From Rhizobium nepotum 39/7 (GTDB lineage Bacteria > Pseudomonadota > Alphaproteobacteria > Rhizobiales > Rhizobiaceae), in NCBI RefSeq assembly GCF_000949865.1, contig NZ_JWJH01000001.1:186001-250000 (forward strand): 64,000 nt of DNA, written 5' to 3'. The notes beneath the pieces are model-generated. The model was not told the DNA's origin. It saw only the letters and a program-made list of their open reading frames with translations, and made no database searches. Below, in pieces: positions 23,505 through 31,711 of the stretch; positions within the stretch are counted from its first letter, which is position 1; the number at the start of each line of letters is the position of its first letter. Position numbers and translations under genes: made by a program.

Positions 23505-24734
23505 CTAGCCAGCCTTGGCGATCCGCAGAATTTGCGATTCCCCACCGCCGCGCTCTTCGGTCACGGCATAAAGTGCGCCATCCGGCCCGACCTTCACGTC
23601 GCGGATACGCGCCTCAAGCGGCAGCCGGCTTTCGGTCGCGACCTTGTCGCCATCGAGATGCAGGATGACGAGGCCCTGGCTCACCAGGCCGCCAACGATA
23701 AAGGCGCCCTTCCATTCGGGAATCTGGTCGCCGTCATAATAGGCCATACCGGAGGGGCCGATGACGGGGTCCCAGTAGTAGACCGGCTGTTCCATGCCTT
23801 CCTTCGCGGTGACACCTTCACCGACGGCACGGCCGCTATATTCAATGCCGTAGGTAATGACTGGCCAGCCGTAGTTCAGGCCGGCTTTCGGCAAGTTCAG
23901 CTCATCGCCGCCCTTCGGCCCGTGTTCCACGGTCCAGAGCCTTCCCTGACCATCGAGCGCCGCCGCCTGCAAGTTGCGGTGGCCGTAGCTCCAGATTTCG
24001 GGAAGGGCGTTCTGCTGGCTGGCGAAAGGATTGCCTTCGAAGGCTTTTCCTTGCGCATCAATGCGGAAGACCTTGCCGAGACCGCTGGACAAATCCTGCG
24101 CCTGCACGCGCGGCGTCGCATCCGAACGTTCGCCAACGGTGACGTAAAGCTCGTTGTTCGGCCCGAAGACCAGACGGGAACCGAAATGTTTATCGCCGTC
24201 ATAGGTCGGCGTCTGGCGGAAAATCACCGAAACATTTTCAAGTTTGGCCGTCCCGCCTTCCTCGGTCAGTTTGGCCGAGGCCACCGAGGTGCCGTTGCCG
24301 CCATCGCGCGGTTCGGAAAAGGAGAAGAAGATAGTGCGTGATGTTTCGAAATCGGGCGCAAGCGCTATGTCGAGAAGACCGCCCTGGCCGGCGGATGCGA
24401 CTTCCGGCACACCTGCGATCGCGGGGCCGGCCTTGCCATCGGCGACGATGTGCATGGCGCCTTCCTTGGCCGCAACGATCATGCGGTCGTCTGGCAGGAA
24501 TTCCATAGACCATAGATGCGGCAGGCCCTCGGCGATGACTGTCTTTTCAATGTTTGGCTGTGTGGCGGCCTGCGGCGCGCGGGTCTGCCCCTCGGAGGCC
24601 GGTTTCTGATCCGGTGCATTGGCTCGTTTCGTCTCCGCAGTTGCGGCGGTCTGTGCCTGAGCCGCACCGGCAAGCGGTATTGCAATCAGGGCGAGTAACA
24701 TCGTCGAGCTCAGAAATAGGTTGTTGCGGAACAT
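23505..24734 (-). CDS. PQQ-dependent aldose/sugar dehydrogenase (YliI/GSDH family)
   Basis: A 409-residue secreted protein. Residues 1-26 are a signal peptide (MLLALIAIPLAGAAQA). After a low-complexity linker (residues 30-60, Ala/Thr/Gln/Lys-rich) comes the beta-propeller of the glucose/sorbosone dehydrogenase family: GLPHLWSMEFLPDDRMIVAAKEG, GQGGLLDIALAPDF, then IWSYGHRNLQAAALDGQGRLWTVEHGPKGGDELN and YDGDQIPEWKGAFIVGGL. The equivalent E. coli Asd/YliI binds PQQ and oxidises aldoses in the periplasm. PQQ must be imported or made elsewhere, as no pqq genes are here. GGGAGA precedes the ATG at 24734. Monocistronic, closed by the terminator at 23452. Confidence 0.87.
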   Translation of the reverse strand: MFRNNLFLSSTMLLALIAIPLAGAAQAQTAATAETKRANAPDQKPASEGQTRAPQAATQPNIEKTVIAEGLPHLWSMEFLPDDRMIVAAKEGAMHIVADGKAGPAIAGVPEVASAGQGGLLDIALAPDFETSRTIFFSFSEPRDGGNGTSVASAKLTEEGGTAKLENVSVIFRQTPTYDGDKHFGSRLVFGPNNELYVTVGERSDATPRVQAQDLSSGLGKVFRIDAQGKAFEGNPFASQQNALPEIWSYGHRNLQAAALDGQGRLWTVEHGPKGGDELNLPKAGLNYGWPVITYGIEYSGRAVGEGVTAKEGMEQPVYYWDPVIGPSGMAYYDGDQIPEWKGAFIVGGLVSQGLVILHLDGDKVATESRLPLEARIRDVKVGPDGALYAVTEERGGGESQILRIAKAG

Positions 24735-24924
24735 GAGTCTCCCTTCCTTCGTCTGCATCAGCAGAAACAATTTGGGGAGGATTTCGTTTCGTTCGATAGT
24801 TTCAAGAAAACTTGATGAGGCCGTGTACGGCGGGATGCTCTTTTTCATCCACGCGAATTCACAAGGAACCGCCGGCCCACCATCACGTTTCCCCCAAATG
24901 TTACGTGGTTACACGGAGGGTACC

Positions 24925-25110
24925 ATGCAGATCATCGACAACAAGAGCATAGACGGGAACAGAACCAAGCCGATCCTGAGCGTTGCGGAATTCTGCCACC
25001 GTTACCGATTGGACAAGGCCGAGGAGGCCCGGCTCAGAAAACTGTTCGGCGAATTCGCATCGAAGCACGAACTTCTGATGAACGCGCAGCGCAAGCCGAG
25101 CTTCCGCTGA
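24925..25110 (+). CDS. Small conserved hypothetical protein (61 aa)
   Basis: A 61-residue protein starting at an ATG at 24925 behind a strong GGAGGG. It begins MQIIDNKSIDGNRTKPILS and has a charged helical part VAEFCHRYRLDKAEEARLRK followed by a basic tail. I do not recognise a domain; the pattern VAEFC.R..L...EE..L..LFG recalls short rhizobial proteins of unknown function. A longer frame begins at 24721 but its extra part overlaps the divergent dehydrogenase start, so the short start is preferred. The stop codon directly abuts that of the converging rsmJ. Confidence 0.6.
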   Translation: MQIIDNKSIDGNRTKPILSVAEFCHRYRLDKAEEARLRKLFGEFASKHELLMNAQRKPSFR

Positions 25111-25737
25111 TTATTCCTCGGGATCGGAAGATTTTCCGAAGATCATGAAGACGTCGTAACGGGTGTTCTTGCCCGTTATCTGGTGGGATGGTTTGCGGAT
25201 GCCGGGCATCGGGTCGGCGCGCAGCGGCCATTTCAGAACCACCCGTTTCGTCGCATTTTCAAGCGCAGCCTCCATCAGTTCGATCTGGTCCGGATCGGAG
25301 CCGACAAGCTCGCGCAGCACCCGCATCTCCTTCTTCACCAACGCCGTATTGTGGCGCGGCGGATGCATGGGGTCGACGATCACCACTTCGGGAGAAAGCT
25401 CTTTCAGCAGATGCCGTGAATCGCCCTGCAGCAGCGTCATGCGTGAGGCGGCCTCGGCATACGCTCCGCCCGCCTCCAATGCGCGGCGAATACCGTCCGC
25501 GAGATGAGCGTGCATGCCCGGCGAACGTTCGATCAGCGTCACATCGGCCCCTAAGGAGGCGAGCAGGAAGGCATCCCGCCCAAGCCCTGCCGTAGCATCC
25601 ACGATTTTTGGCGTGCGGCCTTTTGTGAAGCCAGCGGCTTTCGGCAGAGCCTGTCCGCGACCTTCGCCGGAGCGGAAACGGTGACCGACCGCACCGCCCA
25701 CAAAATCCACTACGAAGCTTTCGTCTTGTTCTTTCAT
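25111..25737 (-). CDS. rsmJ: 16S rRNA (guanine1516-N2)-methyltransferase
   Basis: A 208-residue class I SAM-dependent methyltransferase of the RsmJ (YhiQ) family, which methylates G1516 of 16S rRNA. The SAM-binding loop is KIVDATAGLGRDAFLLASLG at residues 43-62, acidic residue of motif II in VTLIERSPGM, and the catalytic motif IV is VIVDPMHPPRH. N-terminal DFVGGAVGHRFRSGEGRGQ is the other family block. It lies 8 bases downstream of an RluA-type pseudouridine synthase gene on the same strand, a small rRNA/tRNA modification pair. Confidence 0.88.
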   Translation of the reverse strand: MKEQDESFVVDFVGGAVGHRFRSGEGRGQALPKAAGFTKGRTPKIVDATAGLGRDAFLLASLGADVTLIERSPGMHAHLADGIRRALEAGGAYAEAASRMTLLQGDSRHLLKELSPEVVIVDPMHPPRHNTALVKKEMRVLRELVGSDPDQIELMEAALENATKRVVLKWPLRADPMPGIRKPSHQITGKNTRYDVFMIFGKSSDPEE

Positions 25738-25745
25738 CGCAGGCC

Positions 25746-26414
25746 TCAGAACGGGCAGGGCACGGTATAGGTGACGTCGCGGCCATCCGGGTGGCGAAAA
25801 CCAACCTCTTCTGCATGCAACATCAGGCGCGGCGCGGCGGCAAGCGCCTCGCCTTCGGCATAAAATTCATCACCGAGGATCGGATGGCCAAGAGCCTTCA
25901 TGTGCACCCGCAATTGATGGGTGCGGCCGGTAAGGGGGGTAAGTGCCAGCCGCGTTGCGGGAAGCGGCAATCTTTCCAGTACCCGCCACAGGCTTTGCGC
26001 CGGCTTGCCGTATTCGTGGTCCACCCGGTGGCGGGGCTTGTTTTCGGGATCGATCGCCAGCGGCAGATCGACCTCGCCCTCTTCACCCTCGACCTCTCCC
26101 CAGACGACGGCGACATAGGATTTGCGCGTCTGACGGTTTTCGAACTGGGCGGCGACCGCCGCATGCGCCTTGCGGTTCATCGACATCAGCACGATACCAG
26201 ACGTATCCTTGTCCAGCCGGTTGATCATCAACGCTTTTGGAAAGCGTTTCTGCACCCGCGTCAAAAGGCTGTCGGAGAGTGCGGGATCGCGCCCCGGCAC
26301 CGACAGAAGCCCGCTGGGCTTGTCCAGCACCAGCAGATCGTCATCCCGGTGCACGATGGTTAGCCAGGGGTCGAGCGGCGGATTATAGACGGGGTCCGAA
26401 AGCATAGATGACAT
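25746..26414 (-). CDS. RluA-family pseudouridine synthase
   Basis: A 222-residue synthase lacking the S4 domain. It begins with IVHRDDDLLVLDKPSGLLSV, followed by the catalytic Asp motif MINRLDKDTSGIVL near residue 70, and RTHQLRVHMKALGHPILGD near 175. Length and the absence of S4 resemble RluA (23S U746 and tRNA U32), not RluC or RluD, but the exact target base is not certain. Start ATG at 26414; ATG at 26405 is possible. It is followed by rsmJ. Confidence 0.87.
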   Translation of the reverse strand: MSSMLSDPVYNPPLDPWLTIVHRDDDLLVLDKPSGLLSVPGRDPALSDSLLTRVQKRFPKALMINRLDKDTSGIVLMSMNRKAHAAVAAQFENRQTRKSYVAVVWGEVEGEEGEVDLPLAIDPENKPRHRVDHEYGKPAQSLWRVLERLPLPATRLALTPLTGRTHQLRVHMKALGHPILGDEFYAEGEALAAAPRLMLHAEEVGFRHPDGRDVTYTVPCPF

Positions 26415-26471
26415 TGTGCTTCCTTAGCACAAATCAGGCATGGGGCCAGATGCGTGCCCCCGCAATATTAT

Positions 26472-27059
26472 TTAGTCGGGAATATGAAGATTGACGCGCC
26501 CGCTGGTCAGGTCGCTGATGAGCCGCGACAGGCGCTCCGCCTCTTCAGCCGGAACGGAAAGCAGCATATCCGCGCCGGTGCCGGTGAAGTCCTCCCTATC
26601 CACCCGCAGGTTTTGTGTGGCGGACAGGCGCGATTTCACCAGTGCCAGATCGGAAAACGGGCAGCTCAGCGTCGCGCTGACATAGGCGATGACGGGGGAG
26701 GTTTCGCCGAGCCGAAGGCAGGCTGCCGCTGTGCCGCCATAGGCACGGATGAGGCCGCCGCTGCCGAGCAGAATGCCGCCGAACCAGCGGATGACGAGAA
26801 CCGCGACATTGTCCAGCGCCTGACCGTCGATGGCCTGAAGGATCGGTTTTCCCGCCGTGCCGGAAGGTTCGCCGTCATCGCTGAAACGATAGACCTGACC
26901 TGTGCGCCATGCCCAGCAATTGTGGTTCGCATCAAGGTCAGAATGCGCCGCAAGGAAGCTTTTCGCATCCTCCTCGCCTGTCACAGGTGCTGCAAAGGCG
27001 ATGAAGCGGCTTTTCTTGATATCCTGCGAAAAGGTGACGGGGCGGTCGAGCGTGAACAT
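26472..27059 (-). CDS. YigZ/IMPACT family protein
   Basis: A 195-residue protein with the IMPACT (UPF0029) N-terminal domain: KKSRFIAFAAPVTGEEDAKS and NHNCWAWRTGQVYRFSDDGEPSGTAG, then ILQAIDGQALDNVAVLVIRW and FGGILLGSGGLIRAYGGTAA. The C-terminal 65 residues form the DUF1949-type ferredoxin-like domain. The human relative regulates GCN2; bacterial YigZ has no firmly established function. ATG at 27059 is the start that gives the family N-terminus; the frame remains open further upstream but runs into the divergent flavoprotein gene. Confidence 0.85.
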   Translation of the reverse strand: MFTLDRPVTFSQDIKKSRFIAFAAPVTGEEDAKSFLAAHSDLDANHNCWAWRTGQVYRFSDDGEPSGTAGKPILQAIDGQALDNVAVLVIRWFGGILLGSGGLIRAYGGTAAACLRLGETSPVIAYVSATLSCPFSDLALVKSRLSATQNLRVDREDFTGTGADMLLSVPAEEAERLSRLISDLTSGRVNLHIPD

Positions 27060-27111
27060 GCGCGTTTCAATATCGCATATATTCGCGCGCGGAAATCGGT
27101 ATAAGGCCACG

Positions 27112-28356
27112 ATGGCGAAGATGGCGATGGAGAGGGTGTTGGACAAGGCAAGGCAGGTCGCGATTGTCGGCGGCGGGCCGGCGGGCCTGATGGCGGCGGA
27201 AATGCTATCGGCGGCAGGCCATGCCGTGACGGTGTTCGAGGCGATGCCGACTGTCGCGCGCAAATTGCTGATGGCTGGCAAATCCGGTCTCAACATCACC
27301 CATGCCGAAGATTACGGAAATTTCCTCCACCGTTTTGGCGATGCGGAGCCAAAGCTGCGTGCAGCCCTTGATGGTTTTACGCCCGGCATGCTGCGCGACT
27401 GGGCGCATGGGCTGGGGCAGGAGACCTTCGTCGGCACATCGGGCCGGGTGTTTCCGACCGTCATGAAAGCCTCGCCGCTGTTGCGGGCATGGCTTGCCCG
27501 GCTGGAGGCGCAGGGCGTTACCATCAGGACGCGGCATCGCTGGATGGGTTTTTCCGGCGGCCGACTGGTTTTCGTAGCGCCGGAGGGCGAGGTTGCCGTC
27601 GAGGCCGATGCCGTTCTCCTCGCGCTCGGCGGCGCAAGCTGGCCGCGTCTGGGTTCCGATGCCGCATGGGTGCCCGCACTTGCGGCTGAAGGTGTGGTGC
27701 TTAATCCCTTCAAACCTGCCAATTGCGGTTTCGACGTCGACTGGAGCGATGTCTTCCGGCAGCGTTTTGCGGGTAAGGCCCTGAAATCCGTCATCGCCAT
27801 TTCCCCGGACGGAGCCTTTCAGGGCGAGTTCGTAATAACGAAACACGGCATAGAGGGCAGCATCGTTTACGCCCATTCCGCCGCACTGCGCGACCGGCTG
27901 GATGAGACGGGCAAGGCCTCGCTTGCCATCGATCTGGCGCCGGGACGCGCCGTGGAGCGCTTGAGCCGAGATCTGGCAAAGCTTGGCCGCAAGGAGAGTT
28001 TGGCAAACCGCATGCGCAAGGCCGCCGGCCTGTCCGCCGTAAAGGTCGGACTTCTGCGGGAAATCTTTCCCGATATATCGACTATGCCCGATGACTTTGT
28101 CGCCGCAAGAATAAAACATGCGGAGATACCGCTTTTGCGGCCAAGACCTATTGCCGAAGCGATTTCATCGGCTGGCGGCGTTGACTGGCACGGTCTTGAT
28201 GGCAACTACATGCTGGAAAAACTCCCCGGCATATTTGCTGCCGGGGAAATGCTGGACTGGGAAGCGCCGACCGGCGGTTATCTGCTGACCGCCTGTTTCG
28301 CCACCGGCAAGGCCGCCGCCAAGGGCATGGCCAAATGGCTCGAAGGCCTGGCCTAA
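27112..28356 (+). CDS. HI0933/BaiN-like flavoprotein (TIGR03862-type)
   Basis: A 414-residue FAD-dependent oxidoreductase. The dinucleotide site is QVAIVGGGPAGLMAAEMLSA at about residues 15-34. The family block is KLLMAGKSGLNITHAEDY (in most relatives GGGRCN.TN; the KSGLNIT version marks the PP4765-type subfamily). Other conserved parts are LALGGASWPRLGSDAAW and, at the C-terminus, FAAGEMLDWEAPTGGYLLTACFATG. Function is undefined; BaiN reduces bile acid intermediates and HI0933 proteins are unassigned. Starts at 27112, 27121 and 27127 are all possible. Its stop codon overlaps the stop of the converging ABC ATPase gene (TAA and TAG share two bases). Confidence 0.85.
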   Translation: MAKMAMERVLDKARQVAIVGGGPAGLMAAEMLSAAGHAVTVFEAMPTVARKLLMAGKSGLNITHAEDYGNFLHRFGDAEPKLRAALDGFTPGMLRDWAHGLGQETFVGTSGRVFPTVMKASPLLRAWLARLEAQGVTIRTRHRWMGFSGGRLVFVAPEGEVAVEADAVLLALGGASWPRLGSDAAWVPALAAEGVVLNPFKPANCGFDVDWSDVFRQRFAGKALKSVIAISPDGAFQGEFVITKHGIEGSIVYAHSAALRDRLDETGKASLAIDLAPGRAVERLSRDLAKLGRKESLANRMRKAAGLSAVKVGLLREIFPDISTMPDDFVAARIKHAEIPLLRPRPIAEAISSAGGVDWHGLDGNYMLEKLPGIFAAGEMLDWEAPTGGYLLTACFATGKAAAKGMAKWLEGLA

Positions 28357-29408
28357 CCGGCCTCAGCCAATTTCTTTTCCGCACCTGGCGTGGTCCTGAC
28401 GAGGCAGCGCATGATGGCATCCGTGGTGACGGAACCGAGTGCCTTGCCGTTTTCGCCGATGATGACGGCGCTGCCGACATCCTCCCTGACGAGTGCGCGC
28501 AAGCCTTCCTCGACGGTCATGTCCGCACCGAGCTGAAGACGCGACTGGCCGGAAAACTCCGGCTGGACGATGGCGCCGAGGCGAATGACCCGGCCGCGAT
28601 TGACCTCCTCCACGAAGGCTTCGATATAGCTGTCCGCCGGGCTCATGACGATTTCGGCGGCCGTACCCTGCTGGATGATCTCGCCGTCGCGCAGGATGGC
28701 GATCTTGTCTCCCAGCCGCAGGGCCTCGTCCAGATCATGCGTGATGAAGACGACGGTCTTCTTTAGCTCTTTCTGCAATTCGAGCAGCACCGTCTGCATG
28801 TCGACGCGGATGAGCGGATCGAGCGCCGAATAGGCCTCGTCCATCAGCAGGATTTCGGCATTGTTGGTCAGCGCCCGGGCAAGACCCACGCGCTGCTGCA
28901 TGCCGCCGGAAAGCTGGTTCGGATAATGGCTCGAAAAACCTTCCAGCCCCACACGCTTGATCCAGACATCGGCCTTTTCTTCCCGCTCGCCCTTGTCTAT
29001 GCCCTGAACCTCAAGGCCGTAGACGACATTTTGCAGCACGTTGCGGTGCGGCAGCAGGCCGAATTTCTGGAACACCATCGCTGTCTTGTGGCGGCGGAAT
29101 TCCAGAAGTTCAGCTTCGTTCAGGCGGCAGACATCGGTGCCGCCATAAAGGATTTCGCCGGCCGTCGGGTCGATCAGGCGGTTGACGTGGCGGATCAGCG
29201 TCGATTTTCCCGAACCGGAAAGCCCCATGATAACGGTGATCTGCCCGCCCGGCATGGTGATGTTGATGTCGCTGAGGCCGAGCACATGGCCGTGCTTGGC
29301 GTTCAGTTCCGTCTTGGACATGCCGCCCTTTACAGCGTCGATGTAGTTTTCCGCCTTGGAGCCGAAAATCTTGTAAAGGCTGCGGATTTCGATCGATTGA
29401 CTAGCCAT
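28353..29408 (-). CDS. Betaine/choline-type ABC transporter ATPase (ProV/OpuAA family)
   Basis: A 351-residue ATPase. Walker A is GLSGSGKSTLIRHVNRLID, the Q-loop FQKFGLLPHRNVLQN, signature LSGGMQQRVGLARALT, Walker B ILLMDEAYSALDP and the switch His in VVFITHDLDEALRLGD. The last 100 residues contain CBS-like sequence (MTVEEGLRALVREDVGSAVI ... GSVTTDAIMRCL), as in OpuAA, which senses ionic strength. The N-terminal YKIFGSKAENYIDAVKGGMS is also typical of ProV. It starts at ATG 29408 and overlaps the permease end by 8 bases. Last gene of the import operon. Confidence 0.88.
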   Translation of the reverse strand: MASQSIEIRSLYKIFGSKAENYIDAVKGGMSKTELNAKHGHVLGLSDINITMPGGQITVIMGLSGSGKSTLIRHVNRLIDPTAGEILYGGTDVCRLNEAELLEFRRHKTAMVFQKFGLLPHRNVLQNVVYGLEVQGIDKGEREEKADVWIKRVGLEGFSSHYPNQLSGGMQQRVGLARALTNNAEILLMDEAYSALDPLIRVDMQTVLLELQKELKKTVVFITHDLDEALRLGDKIAILRDGEIIQQGTAAEIVMSPADSYIEAFVEEVNRGRVIRLGAIVQPEFSGQSRLQLGADMTVEEGLRALVREDVGSAVIIGENGKALGSVTTDAIMRCLVRTTPGAEKKLAEAG

Positions 29409-30288
29409 GCGCCACTTCCCGGTGTTTTTGCAGACGAAGGCCATAGGCCTGGCTGATGCGGTCGAAGATGATGGCGATGCCGACGATTGCGAGGCCGTTG
29501 AACACGCCGAGCGTGAAATACTGGTTGGCGATAGCCTTCAGAACCGGCTGGCCGAGGCCCTGCACGCCGATCATGGAGGCGATGACGACCATGGCGAGCG
29601 CCATCATGATTGTCTGGTTGATGCCCGCCATGATGGTGGGAAGCGCAAGCGGCAGCTGTACCTTGAACAGCTTCTGGCGCTTGGAGGAGCCAAAAGCGTC
29701 GGCCGCCTCCAGAACGTCCCGATCGACCATGCGGATGCCGAGGTTGGTAAGCCGGATCATCGGCGGAATGGCGTAGATCACGACGGCGATGACGCCCGGC
29801 ACACGGCCGATGCCAAGCAGCATGACAACGGGAATGAGGTAGACGAAACTCGGCATCGTCTGCATGACGTCAAGAATGGGATTGACGATACTCTGCAAGC
29901 GGTTGGACCGCGCCATGGCGATGCCGATCGGCAGGCCGACGACGATGGATAACACGGCGCAGACGAAGATCATCGACACCGTCTTCATCGTGTCTTCCCA
30001 CATGCCGAACCAGCCTATGGCAAACAGAATACCGCAACAGAGTGCAACAATAGTCGCGCTACGGCTGGCAAACCAGGCGAGCACACCGACAATAACAATA
30101 ACGACCGGCCAGGGTGCGCCGATCAAAAGTCTTTCCGCCCAGATGAGGAAGCTCTGAAGGGGGGTGAACAACCCCTCTATCGCGCTGCCATAGGTCCGGG
30201 TAAATGCCCGGAAGCCTTCGTCGATCACTTTTTTGAGCGCGCGAAGGGCATCATCATTCATGGCCGGAAATTTAAAAAGCCAATCCAT
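29401..30288 (-). CDS. Betaine/choline-type ABC transporter permease (ProW/OpuAB family)
   Basis: A 295-residue inner-membrane permease with a long N-terminal amphipathic part (IDEGFRAFTRTYGSAIEGLF) before five or six membrane helices, as in ProW. The EAA-loop that meets the ATPase is DVLEAADAFGSSKRQKLFKVQLPLA near residue 190. The sequence SRLDVMQTMPSFVYLIP-like LDVMQTMPSFVYLIPVVMLL is a ProW hallmark. The ATG at 30288 is preceded by GGAGAACAGGAT. A 224-bp gap to the binding-protein gene contains no ORF, so an internal processing site or secondary promoter may exist. Confidence 0.88.
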   Translation of the reverse strand: MDWLFKFPAMNDDALRALKKVIDEGFRAFTRTYGSAIEGLFTPLQSFLIWAERLLIGAPWPVVIVIVGVLAWFASRSATIVALCCGILFAIGWFGMWEDTMKTVSMIFVCAVLSIVVGLPIGIAMARSNRLQSIVNPILDVMQTMPSFVYLIPVVMLLGIGRVPGVIAVVIYAIPPMIRLTNLGIRMVDRDVLEAADAFGSSKRQKLFKVQLPLALPTIMAGINQTIMMALAMVVIASMIGVQGLGQPVLKAIANQYFTLGVFNGLAIVGIAIIFDRISQAYGLRLQKHREVAHG

Positions 30289-30512
30289 ATCCTGTTCTCC
30301 ATGACGAACCGGAGGCGGGGATCGATATCCTCCGCACTCCGGGAGTAAAATCGCCAGAGCGCCGCACATCTGCTTATACGCCAGACGGGACGCCCTATCT
30401 TGTTGAACCGGCGCTTCATCACCTGCAAAAATCGCAAGGGAGGTTCAGCGTCGATCCGGCCTGGCGCCGCCATTGGCGGACGCCTTCTGCCGGGCAGATA
30501 TGTCGCCCCTCC

Positions 30513-31511
30513 TTAGAGGGCGGCCTTGACCTTTTGCGCGACGTCAGGAGAAACCCAGCCCGACCAGAGGGCTTCGTTTTCCTTCAGGAAGTGCTTGGCG
30601 CCATCTTCGCCGGTCGCCTGATTGTCGGTCATCCAGGCAATCAGCTTGTTGACGGTTGCGTTGGTCCAGGCGCGCTTGTTCAGGTAATCCATGGCCGGGC
30701 CGGCACGGTCGGCGAAGCTTTTGCTGACCAGCGTCTGCACGTCGTCAACCTGCCATGCATTGGGTTTGGGGTCCGGACAATCGGCAACCGAGGTGCAGCG
30801 CTTCCATTCGGCCGCATCATATTCGGTGCCGAAGCCGAGCTTCACCATTTCATATTTGCCGAGCAACGAGGTGGGCGCCCAGTAATAGCCAACCCATGGC
30901 TGCTTGGCCTCGTATGCCTTGGCGATAGAGCCGTCCAGGCCGGCGGCGGAGCCGGTGTCGACGAGGGTGAAGCCGGCCTTTTCACCGCCAAATGCCTTGA
31001 AAAGTTGGGCGGTGACGACCGTGCCGCCCCAGCCCTGCGGGCCATTGAATACGGCGCCCTTTGCCTTGTCTTCAGGCGAGGGGAAAAGTTCCGGATGTTT
31101 GAAGAGGTCCGGAATGCTCTTGATGCCGGGATTTGCGTCGGCAAAATATTTTGGAATCCACCAGCCCTGAACGGCACCGTCCGACAGGATTTTGGCTGCG
31201 GCGACGACCTTGCCGCCTTCCAGCCCCTGCTTGACGATTTCCGGTTGCAGGCTGACCCAGGCTTCCGGCGCGATATCCGGCTGGCCCTTTTCGGCCATGG
31301 AGGTCAATGTCGGTACGGTATCGCCGGTGACGATTTCGGCGGAGCAGCCATAGCCTTTTTCAAGAATGAGCTTGTCGAGATTGGCCGCGACTTCGGCGGA
31401 CTGCCAGTTCATGCTGGCGATGGTGACGTTTCCGCATTCGGCGGCATAGGCCGCGCCGCCTGAAAAGGCGAAGCCGGCGGAAAGAATTGTGGCACCCAAA
31501 AGTATTTTCAT
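30513..31511 (-). CDS. Betaine/choline-type ABC substrate-binding protein (OpuAC/ProX family)
   Basis: A 332-residue secreted protein. Residues 1-23 form a Sec signal peptide (ILLGATILSAGFAFSGGAAYA|AE). The mature protein opens CGNVTIASMNWQSAEVAANL and continues with VTGDTVPTLTSMAEKGQPDIAPEAWV, the OpuAC fold. Trp residues in WVSLQPEI, WWIPKY, WVGYYWAPTSLLG are candidates for the aromatic cage that holds a quaternary ammonium group, which fits betaine, proline betaine or choline. Exact ligand is not decidable by eye. ATG at 31511 comes 16 residues after no strong SD. It is the promoter-proximal gene of the operon; 31512-31711 is non-coding and AT-richer. Confidence 0.83.
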   Translation of the reverse strand: MKILLGATILSAGFAFSGGAAYAAECGNVTIASMNWQSAEVAANLDKLILEKGYGCSAEIVTGDTVPTLTSMAEKGQPDIAPEAWVSLQPEIVKQGLEGGKVVAAAKILSDGAVQGWWIPKYFADANPGIKSIPDLFKHPELFPSPEDKAKGAVFNGPQGWGGTVVTAQLFKAFGGEKAGFTLVDTGSAAGLDGSIAKAYEAKQPWVGYYWAPTSLLGKYEMVKLGFGTEYDAAEWKRCTSVADCPDPKPNAWQVDDVQTLVSKSFADRAGPAMDYLNKRAWTNATVNKLIAWMTDNQATGEDGAKHFLKENEALWSGWVSPDVAQKVKAAL

Positions 31512-31711
31512 TTTTGTTCCCTCTGGTCGCGGTGTGGCGGAGACCCGGATGCAGACGGCACCGCCCCCGTCAGCCCCCGTATTGAGCGTTAATAATTCCT
31601 TTGTTGCCGTTCCGTTTGCGGCAGTTTCTGGCGTATTGAGGATGGCAATTATCAATCAATCGCCCGGCGCTGCCGTTGAATTTGTAAAATTTGCGACACG
31701 CGGCCGCCGGT

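Noticed and set aside
22749-24341. Open frame crossing antisense through topoisomerase IB and the aldose dehydrogenase genes
   Set aside because: Spans two convincing genes and their terminator on the opposite strand; no motif.
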